Below, piece after piece: positions 1 through 8,429 of a DNA stretch of 64,000 nucleotides; the stretch's first letter is position 1, and every line of letters starts with the position of its first letter. Made by a program: the position numbers and the translations under genes. The notes beneath the pieces were generated by a model, which saw only the letters and a list, made by a program, of their open reading frames with translations, made no database searches and was not told the origin of the DNA. This stretch comes from Sequoia sempervirens (Eukaryota > Streptophyta > Pinopsida > Cupressales > Cupressaceae): assembly GCA_007258455.2 (NCBI GenBank), contig VDFB02262723.1, forward strand, positions 62,001 through 126,000, given 5' to 3'.

Positions 1-1086
1 GGGCTGCCTTGTCTTCTCCATCTTTTAGCACTCTCTCATGAAGGTTGTTGGATACAACTTTGAAGAGACTCAAATCTGCATGTCTGGTATTTCTACCGAG
101 ATTAGCCTTGACCATGACAAAATCATCCATATTTACCTCATCCCTATTCTTATCTTCTGGGGGCACTGCAGTCTCCACGACTATCTCGTTATCAGGATTC
201 CTATCAAAATGAACTTGCTTCTTTGCCTTCTTCTTAGGAGGTTCCTGATAGATGTTATCGAGATCATCAACACTCACTTGATATGAAGGCCTTCTCCTAA
301 CCCTTCCTAAGGAGTTCTCAAGCCAAGACACAGTAGTATCTTTACTAACTTCCTCAGGAGGTACTGCTGCAATCTTTTCATCATCTTCGATATCAAGATC
401 AATGTGAATTGGTGAAGAACCCGTCAAAGGTACGGAAACATGTGTTGAAGGGGCTCCTCTGCTTCATTTTGAGGTACGGGCTCGACATGAGGAACTTCTG
501 AATCAACTGTAGGCTGTTCCTGTATGACTATGCCTGAGAAATCCAACCTTCTTTTTACATTTTTATTTGATCTACAACCTTTGACGCCATCTTGAGACTG
601 ACTTTTACCCTTTCCTTCGACTGTGTTCTGGAAGAAGAGGGAATTATCCTTGGCGGCTCTGCTACTGGAATGGAGTTCTTCCTTTTAAGCACTAAGAAAA
701 CCTTACTATGCTCAATGACTTGTCTTGTTCTGTCTTCAACTGAAAGAGATTCTTTGTTTGCCCAATTAACTTGTGGAAGAGGCTGATCCTCGATTCGTTT
801 CTGAGTGTACATCGGTAGAAGCACATCTTCATCATCATCAGAGAGCCCTTCTATATCTTCATTTAAGCAGTCTTTCATCTGATGGAGAGTTAGCCTGCTG
901 TAACTACGCCTTCGCACTTCAAACTCATCTGCACAGTTAGCCCAAAAATCTTCAAGTGCGGCTATGTGATTATAGTTCTTCTCCAATCGGCCAGCGTAGA
1001 CACCATGAGGATCAAATGATCGCCTCTCACTATAGGATTTGAGGCCGAATTTATCTAACTCTTCTCCAATTGTCCTGGCATCTGCA
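1..1086 (-). pseudogene. C-terminal half of the G ORF (family of unknown function), broken
   Basis: This continues the ORF of G beyond the gag-protease insertion. Reading minus from 1086, the protein contains DFWANCADEFEVRRR, which aligns with DYWVGASDEAEVRKR in the ORF of B at about residue 450. Further on come an acidic linker, a lysine-rich stretch PPKKKAKKQVHF (B: APPQKKRAQIF) and a segment with LGRNTRHADLSLFK that aligns with the LGRPTGAQI region of B. The frame changes at least twice (near 555-430 and near 135), so the copy is not translatable as one protein. It runs off the left edge. No known enzymatic motif is visible and the function is unknown. Confidence 0.7.
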
Positions 1087-1091
1087 GCAGT

Positions 1092-1517
1092 TGTTTGCCT
1101 ACGGAGTGGGATTCTACTCTTACGTACTACTGGCAAACTGGTAATGTGCAGAACATAGGATAAAATAGTAAACTGAAAGATATCATATTTGAACTCCAGA
1201 AACTTTATTCATTCTCAGAAATATCATGTACAAAAGAGTATCAACATTGATTGACAATAAACATCAGCACATAACTCATTCATAATTATTTCCCGACTAT
1301 CCCAACCGACTACATATAACGCTCGGCGGTGGTTAGATAACCAACCGACACGACCTTTCATAACAACATTAACATAACATTAATCTGAACATGTTTTCCC
1401 GAACGTACATGACATTATTATTCTTTACTAATTTGTAGTTTTATTAACAATTGGCCGACTACGACCACGGCTGACTACGACCACGACCGACTACAAAGTA
1501 AAGATATATGACTAACA
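1092..1517 (-). repeat. 3' LTR of the gag-protease element
   Basis: A 426-bp copy of the right LTR (6914-7339). On the minus strand it starts TGTTAGTC at 1517 and ends GGCAAACA at 1092. It is preceded on the minus strand by a G-run polypurine tract and followed by the gcagt target duplication. Confidence 0.95.
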
Positions 1518-1538
1518 TCATCCCCCCCAAAAAAGAAG
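1518..1538 (-). other. Polypurine tract of the gag-protease element
   Basis: On the minus strand a T-run is followed by GGGGGGGA and then ATG, directly before the 3' LTR. This is the position and composition of the plus-strand primer of LTR retrotransposons, with a U-box-like T tract upstream. Confidence 0.75.
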
Positions 1539-1574
1539 TCGTCTTCCAGACGACATACATATAGCAAGACAAGA

Positions 1575-1901
1575 TCAGTGAGAAGTAGGGGGAAGGGAGT
1601 GCGTCCCTGGATGTACAGATGACGTCGGAGTAGTAGAAGAATGCTCCGCTCGCAGGCACCTCACTTCCTCGGTACGTGTTCGAAGCTGCCGATCTGCCAG
1701 TATCACAGTTTTGTCTACCCGAGCGTGTTGAAGGGCAACCTTCAAGGAGTGGTCATCAGGAGTGCTTCGCCACCACTGCTTGCACTCGTTGCCAGTCAGG
1801 TTCTCCCATGTCATCGTTTCATTATCAGCGTCCATCCTTTTTCTTTTTCCAGCCGAGGCTACTTTTGGCTTATACTGCACAACCTTCTTGCCCTTGTCCA
1901 T
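1575..1901 (-). pseudogene. Short second ORF of the gag-protease element, possible fragment of a longer ORF
   Basis: A 108-codon ORF lies between the motif array and the polypurine tract. It starts with a lysine/arginine-rich segment and contains TMTWENLTGNECKQWW, close to SLTWESLTSTECKTWW in the broken ORF at 27897-30235. There the same segment opens a much longer coding stretch. I infer that this one is a truncated remainder, or a minimal form, of that ORF. The position just upstream of the 3' LTR is where plant gypsy elements often carry an extra ORF. No enzymatic motif is visible. It could also be a separate small basic protein. Confidence 0.5.
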
Positions 1902-2457
1902 CTTTCTGTCAGTTCGGCGATTCCAGCCGACTTTATAACTCTCGAAATAGTTGTGACAACTGCCGAAATGATGAAAACTGCCGAATTAATGGCGCGAGGC
2001 CGATGGCCCCGGAAGCCCGGCGAAACGGTATGTGCGAACCGACTAAAGCGCGGTAATTAAACGAGCAGCGGTAAGCGCGAGTACATTAAAACTGCGAGCC
2101 GATGAAAGCGCGGGCGCAGCGATGAAAGCTAGCGAGGCGCGAAATTGCGGCTACTTGATGAAACTGCCGAATTTGTAGATGAAACGCGAGCTATGCCGGT
2201 TGCCGAAAATTGCGAGATCGGCAAAGGCTGGAAATGCGAAACCGATCTGGAAGAATGCGGAAAGCGGCTGAAGCTGGAAAGGCGTACACCATGGAGAATC
2301 GTACACGAGCTTGGCGAATGTGGTAGTCCGTCACGGCAGAAGACAAGGTGAGTGTAAATGCGCGCGAGATGTTTAAACGCGAATTTATGCGATAATGGCG
2401 GTCGCCGTGCTCATGCGAGAGGATGCAAATGTCGTATACTGTGAGGACTTGTGACAG

Positions 2458-3345
2458 CCGTACTACCTGGAAGTCTTCTGAGTGAAAAAGCCGTACGATT
2501 CCAAAAGCTTGAGATTGATAGTGCCGTACGATGACAGAAACTGAAGATTGGCAGGGTCGTACGATGACAGAAGCTTGAGATTGCCAAGGCCGTACGATGT
2601 GGATTCCTGCTAAGTGGAAGAGCCGAACGACCCTAGAATTCTGTGAATTTCGTGCAAGTTCTCCTGAAATGCTAGTGCCGTACGGATTCTCCTGCAATAC
2701 TGAGGCCGTACAAAATCTCCTGAGGCAATGATGTCGTACGACTTGGAGGAAGTCACTGATGCACTGATGTCGTACGACCTGGAGAATATCACTGAGCTGT
2801 CGTACGATGTCAACCCTGGCACCAATTTTAGTCTGGAATGGCCGTACAATGGAGGACTTAGCAAAATTTTTAACTTGCAAAGGCCGTACAGTGCAGAACT
2901 TGGCCAAATTTTCAATTTGCACTTGTCGTACGATTTCCACTGACAAATAGAATGAATACTGGGAAACTTGAAAATACCGTACGGTTTGAGAATACCTTGG
3001 ATGCCGTACGACTTCAAAACTTTGGAACTGGTGAAGGCGCTGTACGAGTTCCTTCTCTGTGCTTGACTTGCTGGGTGCATACGGATTCCTGTGTTCACTT
3101 CTCTAGTCATGATTTCTGTTTATTTTGCCCTTTCTCCCGACTATTTCCTCTTTAAATGGCCGTACGGCTTGGGGTGCTATATTTATTTCATTTTTGACTT
3201 TATTTGTTTTAATCGCTCTCCTTCTTGGTCGTACGCTTTTTTCTCTGGTCGAGCTTTGGCAACCTTTTAATTTAATGTTTTCTCCTTTAATTTTTCGCCA
3301 TTTATTTCCTTTAGCCAATTTCTCCTTTGGCCGTACGGGTTGTCC
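2458..3345. repeat. Array of about 21 CCGTACG/TCGTACGA motifs
   Basis: The palindromic core CGTACG, mostly as GCCGTACGA or GTCGTACGAC, recurs from about 2458 to 3340. Spacing is about 30-45 bp in the left half and looser to the right. The sequence between motifs is not well conserved, so this is a spaced motif array rather than a simple tandem repeat. It lies downstream of the gag-protease ORF. Apparent ORFs here (for example 2191-2946 minus, with recurrent VVR) are by-products of the motif. Confidence 0.8.
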
Positions 3346-3349
3346 AATG

Positions 3350-3741
3350 CTCAAGGCGTTTATTTTAATTCGCCTCACTTTATTTAATTTGGGCCCTTTA
3401 ATACTTCTCTTAATGGCCAACTCATTTAATTTATTATTTGATTTTTTCTCCCTTCTCTTGCTTTCTTTTCTAACTTCGTTCACGTTTCTTTTATTTTTTC
3501 CTTCTTTTCTCTTTCCTTCCCATTCGCCTTGGTCCTCCTTACTTACTCTGTTATTTTCTTTTATTTTCATAGCTTTTTTCCTATCTATTTTTATTTTTCC
3601 CACTTTTGTTCATTTTCTCTCTCCTCCCTTCTCTCTTCTTTTCTTTTTTTCCTTTCTTCATCTCTTTTCTTTTTTTCTAATTTTTTAATTTTTTCATACT
3701 TTTCATTTTTTAACTCCACAATTTTTTCATCTCGTACCTGT
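3350..3741. other. Pyrimidine-rich stretch (purine-rich on the element's coding strand)
   Basis: Long runs of T and C on the plus strand lie between the motif array and the stop of the gag-protease ORF. Open frames here are low in complexity (Phe/Leu/Ser on plus, Lys/Glu on minus) and I do not regard them as genes. Confidence 0.6.
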
Positions 3742-6480
3742 TCAAACTTGTGGACTGGCGTATCGTCCAGTTTTGAGACTCTTCCTTTGTACTCTCCATA
3801 CTCGGCCAAATTTTTGGCTGGGCCTTCCCTCTTCTTCCTTGATTTCCCCGATTTGTAGCATGTTGCACTCTCTGTGGAACACTTCATAGTCTTCCATCTG
3901 CCAATGAAATAAGCCATTTAGTGAGCTTGTCTCGTCCTCCGAACAACTCTCGAGTTCAAGTACGCCTTCGATGTTTGGTTCCATAGCTTTCCTTCCTTCG
4001 TCCATAACCGATTCACCTCCATCCGATTCAGATCCGGAGGAAGCCAATTCTTCGCTCACGGCCTGGTTCTTCAAGTCGATGACATACTTGCCCCCATTGT
4101 TCTCGATCGAGAGTGTGTTCCTCTTCCAATTATGATTTGCCTTCGCCGCTATCAGCCATCCTCTCCCAAGTAGTGCATCGTATGCTTTCCTCTGTAATGG
4201 GATGACGACAAAATTTAGCAAAAACTGTTGTGTCTCGATCGTCACCTTCTGCGCCATCAATGTTCCCAACGGCTTGATACCATGTTGATCAGCGCCCACC
4301 AGTTGGAATGTCGGTGGCCAAAGTGTAGGCTTTCCAAGACTCTTCCATGTGTCTTCCGGTAGTACGTTGACTCCTGATCCTCCATCGATGATAGTATTTG
4401 TCAAGATATTCCCTCTGATTTCCATATGCACGACCGCTGGCATCTTCCCGATGTTCGCTGTGAGCAACACCGGGTCGAATGTTTGTTCACCGTATGGTGG
4501 CGGTTCTGGTATCAATTCTTTCCTTCGTTCCTCCAATCGCGGTTTCTTGCCATCCTCAACGACGTTTGTGATCGCCAGTCCCAACTGCGGCATAGTTTGG
4601 AGAAGGTCAGTTACTTTGATCGGTATGGTGGTCTGCAGTACCTGCCGTATGATGTTGGTTTCCGCCTCCGACCGCCGAGAGGTTCCTGGCTTCTCCAGAG
4701 GTACTTTGTTTTCCTTCGCCATCGCCAGTTCCACTTCGGTTTTTGCTTCCTTCATCCTTTGTTTCTCCGTACATGGATCTGCTTTTTTTGCTTGTGCTCT
4801 GGTGATCGCCAGTACCTCTTGTTCTTCTACTTCCAGCATATGGATACCCTTTTGCTTCGGGCATTCGTTATCTTCATGATCGCCTGGTCCACACCACTTA
4901 CACAATCTCCCTCCCGAACCTTGACCGTTCTGGCAGTCCCTGGCGAAGTGGCCCCATTCGTTGCACTTCCTGCATTGGATCATAGGCCTTCCTTTTGCAT
5001 CGTACTGTATCATGTTTCTCGGACTTCTATTGCTTCTGTAACCTCCAGGGGATGCATTGCTATTGTACTGGGGCTTTGGTGGTGTGTTCGGCGGTGTCGA
5101 CGGTTCTCCCTGCGCGAAGAGTACTTGTGCACTTCTGGCTTTTAAGTTGTATGGGCATTCCTTGACGGAATGTCCCATCACTTGGCAGATATTGCAAAAT
5201 AAGTTCTTGGGACAGTTCGCCTTCGTGTGACCTTCCCCATTGCAATCCGTACACCACAATTCTCTGGCTTCTCTCGTACTCTCCTTGTCGGCCTTCAATT
5301 CTTTCATCATTCGCATCATATCTTTCCTGAGTGCTTGTACAGTCTTGGATTCACCGTCACTGTCGTCCGTACTCTCCTCGTCGTCTATCTTCTCTTTCCC
5401 TCGGGAGGATGTTTTATTTTCACTTTCTATGTACATTGCCCGATTGTATGCTTCAGCGTACGATGAAGGAGGTACGACTTTCATTTTCTTTCTTAATGAC
5501 GAAAGCAAGCCCTCGATGAACCATCTTTTCTTTAAACCATCGGCCGGCTGTGCCTCCAGCTTTCCTATCAAGTCTTTCAACCTCCTGTTGTAGGTCCGTA
5601 CGTTCTCATGCTTTCCTTGTTTAGTATGATATATTTCTGTAACGATCTCGCTGTCATCTCGAAGAAGTTTGAACTCCTCCTGGAAAGCTTTTTTCAATAA
5701 CCTCCATGTAGCTCTCTGTGCTTGGTCCAATTCCGAGTACCAATCAATGGCACTGTCTCTGAGTGTTGCTGGAAATGCCTTCAGCCACTGGTCAGGGTCG
5801 TCCTGCCCGCTGGCTATCCAGATAGTCTCGCATGTCTTGCAATGCCATACGGGATCCTCAGAGCCATTCCCCATGAATTTCGGCAACTTTTGCCGATCCG
5901 GATGAGCCATCTTTGCCGGTTGACCTCCTTGTGTTTTGGACCCGATTAGACTAGTGGATTCCTCGCTACGTCCCTGTGCGTCACTTGCACTCTTGGCCAC
6001 GTACGAGTCACTCCCACGTCCTCCGTCAGTGTCCTCAACACCGTGGGTCTCCTCAGGATCTCTCCGATGCTCTCTCTGCCCTGGGGTCTTAAGCTCTGAT
6101 CTTCCCCTCCTTAAATCGTTGTCGTCGTTTGAGAGGGACAACTCTCGAAATCGTCTGATGCTGCTATTCAAATCATCTTCATTTGCATAAAGGTTATATT
6201 TTCCTGCGTGTGGAGTGCTGAAGGGGTCTTCATCCCTTCCTTCTATCAGACTGTGGTGTGCTTGTTCAATAGATGTGTCTATTCTTGACAGATTTTCATA
6301 TGTTCTTTTTATGCTCTGATTTATTTCAATTAAGTCCTCATCTAATTCCTTACCGACTTGCCGTAGTCGTCTTCGCCGATTTTCTTGCTCTTGTAGCCTG
6401 AGTGATCGCCGAACTTGTTCTTCTGAAGTCCCGTGCCCGTCAGGTACTCTATTCTTGTCTTTGTTCGGCCGTACGGGCAT
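3742..6480 (-). CDS. Gag-protease polyprotein of a Ty3/gypsy-type element, 912 aa
   Basis: An uninterrupted frame. Residues about 1-190 are charged and coiled-coil-like. Residues about 220-350 resemble the retrotransposon capsid/Gag domain (W..LK..F..EF, then a KQGKHENVRTY segment). Four CCHC zinc knuckles follow (CTDCNGEGHTKANC, CNICQVMGHSVKEC, CRKCNEWGHFARDC, CKWCGPGDHEDNEC), consistent with RNA packaging. A retropepsin-like aspartic protease follows, with IIDGGSGVNVLP as the active-site loop (DGG in place of the usual DSG/DTG) and ALLGRGWL as the second conserved motif. The protein ends soon after the protease with an acidic tail; no polymerase follows. The start at 6480 is the first ATG of the frame and lies just after a TAA. 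The gene should be expressed from the 5' LTR at 6914-7339. It is the only long mobile ORF here without damage. Confidence 0.93.
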   Translation of the reverse strand: MPVRPNKDKNRVPDGHGTSEEQVRRSLRLQEQENRRRRLRQVGKELDEDLIEINQSIKRTYENLSRIDTSIEQAHHSLIEGRDEDPFSTPHAGKYNLYANEDDLNSSIRRFRELSLSNDDNDLRRGRSELKTPGQREHRRDPEETHGVEDTDGGRGSDSYVAKSASDAQGRSEESTSLIGSKTQGGQPAKMAHPDRQKLPKFMGNGSEDPVWHCKTCETIWIASGQDDPDQWLKAFPATLRDSAIDWYSELDQAQRATWRLLKKAFQEEFKLLRDDSEIVTEIYHTKQGKHENVRTYNRRLKDLIGKLEAQPADGLKKRWFIEGLLSSLRKKMKVVPPSSYAEAYNRAMYIESENKTSSRGKEKIDDEESTDDSDGESKTVQALRKDMMRMMKELKADKESTREARELWCTDCNGEGHTKANCPKNLFCNICQVMGHSVKECPYNLKARSAQVLFAQGEPSTPPNTPPKPQYNSNASPGGYRSNRSPRNMIQYDAKGRPMIQCRKCNEWGHFARDCQNGQGSGGRLCKWCGPGDHEDNECPKQKGIHMLEVEEQEVLAITRAQAKKADPCTEKQRMKEAKTEVELAMAKENKVPLEKPGTSRRSEAETNIIRQVLQTTIPIKVTDLLQTMPQLGLAITNVVEDGKKPRLEERRKELIPEPPPYGEQTFDPVLLTANIGKMPAVVHMEIRGNILTNTIIDGGSGVNVLPEDTWKSLGKPTLWPPTFQLVGADQHGIKPLGTLMAQKVTIETQQFLLNFVVIPLQRKAYDALLGRGWLIAAKANHNWKRNTLSIENNGGKYVIDLKNQAVSEELASSGSESDGGESVMDEGRKAMEPNIEGVLELESCSEDETSSLNGLFHWQMEDYEVFHRECNMLQIGEIKEEEGRPSQKFGRVWRVQRKSLKTGRYASPQV

Positions 6481-6538
6481 TTATTAGTTGTTCAAGCGAT
6501 CATTGCCGATTGCCGGGAGTACGACGTCGGCTAGTATC

Positions 6539-6862
6539 TCATTCTTCTTCCTCACGTTTGGTTCTGTCTTCACAACGTTGTACGATTTGCTGCCTTCGGC
6601 ATTCACGATCCTCTTCTTCTCGCAAGTCTTGCAGGATAATGAAATGGCGGGCCAGCAACCTGGGCATGCGATTCAGGAGGTGGTTCACCTCGTCGTTCAC
6701 TTCCAACCGATCCCAGATGACTTCCTCAGGGATCTCCCGAATGTGGGATTCCCTACGGACGTGGTCACGTAGCGAGATTTTCCACAAATTAACCAGACCT
6801 TCGGTCAATGAGTCTTCCCGTTCCTCATTAGCATTTATAGGTTCTTCCGCTGGTTGGCCCAT
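6539..6862 (-). CDS. Leader ORF upstream of gag, 107 aa, unknown function
   Basis: The first ORF after the primer-binding site, starting about 40 bases downstream of it and ending about 60 bases before the gag ATG. The product is highly charged, with a Glu/Arg-rich C-terminal third that looks helical or coiled-coil, and it has no stops. It may be a real small protein of the element or a decayed N-terminal gag exon. I do not recognise it. Confidence 0.45.
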   Translation of the reverse strand: MGQPAEEPINANEEREDSLTEGLVNLWKISLRDHVRRESHIREIPEEVIWDRLEVNDEVNHLLNRMPRLLARHFIILQDLREEEDRECRRQQIVQRCEDRTKREEEE

Positions 6863-6898
6863 TATGCTGCCATGGTAGATGATGCCCTAGTCCGTTCA

Positions 6899-6911
6899 GG
6901 CAACGGCGCCA
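6899..6911 (-). other. Primer-binding site complementary to tRNA-Asp 3' end
   Basis: On the minus strand TGGCGCCGTTGCC begins two bases after the 5' LTR. This matches the well-known plant primer-binding sequence paired with the 3' end of tRNA-Asp, as in Athila-type gypsy elements. The match stops after 13 bases. Confidence 0.85.
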
Positions 6912-6913
6912 AA

Positions 6914-7339
6914 TGTTTGCCTATGGAGTGGGATTCTACTCTTACGTACTACTGGCAAACTGGTAATGTGCAGAACATAGGATAAAATAGTAAACTGAAA
7001 GATATCATATTTGAACTCCAAAAACTTTATTCATTCTCAGAAATATCATGTACAAAAGAGTATCAACATTGATTGACAATAAACATCGGCACATAACTCA
7101 TTCATAATTATTTCCTGACTATCCCAACCGACTACATATAACGCTCGGCGGTGGTTAGATAAGCAACTGACACAACGTTTCATAACAACATTAACATAAC
7201 ATTAATCTGAACATGTTTTCCCGAACGTACATGACATTATTATTCTTTACTAATCTATAGTTTTATTAACAATTGGCCGACTACGACCACGGCCGACTAC
7301 AACCACGACCGACTACAAAGTAAAGATATATGACTAACA
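6914..7339 (-). repeat. 5' LTR of the gag-protease element
   Basis: A 426-bp LTR, TGTTAGTC at 7339 to GGCAAACA at 6914 on the minus strand. It is flanked on the right by the gcagt duplication (7340-7344) and on the left by the primer-binding site. Confidence 0.95.
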
Positions 7340-7344
7340 GCAGT

Positions 7345-8428
7345 TCTGCATGTATAAATACCCAACCCTAATGGAAAGTGAAGAGAGGGTTTCTTTCTAT
7401 TTCTCAAGACTGTGTGGACACCGTGAGCTTGCCTCAGGAATTCCATGAAGATGACCTCATCTGACGGATATCTTGGCAACATGAGCGGGGCACCTGAATA
7501 ACCATAGACCCTGAGATAGGTAAAGGTAGGAAACTGTATAAACCAATCCGCCCATTCTGCCATTGCTGCCCTGGCAACTGAAGAGATGCGGACGTGCAAT
7601 TCGTTGTCCAAGTCTCGCAGTGTGTACATCAAGAATGCCTCGTTCACCCTTTTGTAGTGGTGCAACGACTTTGTGAATTCCAGCTGAGGATAATAGTTAT
7701 ATATGTGTTGTACGCTCAATGATCCCTCATTGTTCAACCCTCTGAATTGACCTTGATAGGCCACCAGGTAGACTAGGTATGACACCATGTGGAATACATG
7801 AAACTGGAAGTATTCTGTTATTTGCTGATGTAGGCAGTCACTAATCAAAGTAGGCCAATCATAAAACTCGGTCTTCTTCATGATGTGAGGTATGGCATAA
7901 AACATCCAAGGTTGGAACTTGGTGGCGTCTTCTGAGCCAGTGACCCTGTTGAGCAAAGTGATGATGATGGCAACCTCGTCCTTGAACTCTCCTCGCCCGA
8001 CATTCTTGGGCAATGTCTTATGTTTTCTTTCATCCATCTCGCAATCTTCTTGCGTATTTATCTTTATGCATATTCCACATCTTTTCACATTCATCACTTG
8101 AAAGAGTTACGCTTTCGGGCCACGGGAATGGAAAAACACCTTTTCACCATATCGGGCTTTAGGCGCAAATCAATCTACAAATTGTTGGATCTCCTAGTAG
8201 CCGGTTGTAATGCTTAATGCGACGTAACTCAAGGCTCAACCGATATAGGAATAGACGCCGCTGCTGAGGAGTCCAAAATGTCCTGGTTCTTGATTGAAGT
8301 GTTGCCGCTCTCTCCAAGGCATTTAGATCAAACACCGGCTTGACATGATGCAAGTCTGTCTCAGCTGTTTTGATATAATTGTGAAAGAGAGCTGATTCGG
8401 ACTTGAAAACATTAGGAGTGTACTCCAT
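7345..8428 (-). pseudogene. N-terminal half of the G ORF (family of unknown function), frameshifted
   Basis: The minus-strand frame starts at 8428 with MEYTP, shared with H. It changes frame around 8160-8090, where SSDECEKMWNMHKDKYARR appears in another frame, and then runs as one frame from about 8097. Landmarks PWMFY, LISDCLHQQI, HYKRVNEAF and WFIQFPTFTYLRVYG match B (PWMFY, MISDNLHEQL, HYKRVNDAF, WFIQFPKFSYIRLQG) in order. It is cut at 7345 by the gag-protease element and resumes at 1086. The family is conserved but I know of no function. It lies in the U3-like part of an LTR-like unit. Confidence 0.75.
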
Positions 8429-8429
8429 T

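Larger units (their letters stand above)
1087..7344 (-). mobile_element. Complete non-autonomous gag-protease LTR retrotransposon (Ty3/gypsy type) with TSD
   Basis: The element on the minus strand is: 5' LTR 7339-6914, primer-binding site 6911-6899, a short leader ORF, a gag-protease ORF, a CGTACG motif array, a small second ORF, a polypurine tract and 3' LTR 1517-1092. Both LTRs are 426 bp, begin TGTTAGTC and end GGCAAACA, and differ at about a dozen sites by eye with no length change. A perfect 5-bp duplication, gcagt, flanks it at 1087-1091 and 7340-7344. There is no reverse transcriptase, RNase H or integrase, so it must borrow these from a partner. The intact gag-protease frame and similar LTRs make it one of the youngest insertions here. 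It lies inside the ORF of G. Confidence 0.95.

Noticed and set aside
2191..3110. ORFs with repeated VVR or SYD peptides as repeat proteins
   Set aside because: They arise from the CGTACG motif array read in several frames.
3103..3858. Phe/Ser-rich and Lys-rich ORFs in opposite directions
   Set aside because: A pyrimidine-rich low-complexity tract; no conserved features.
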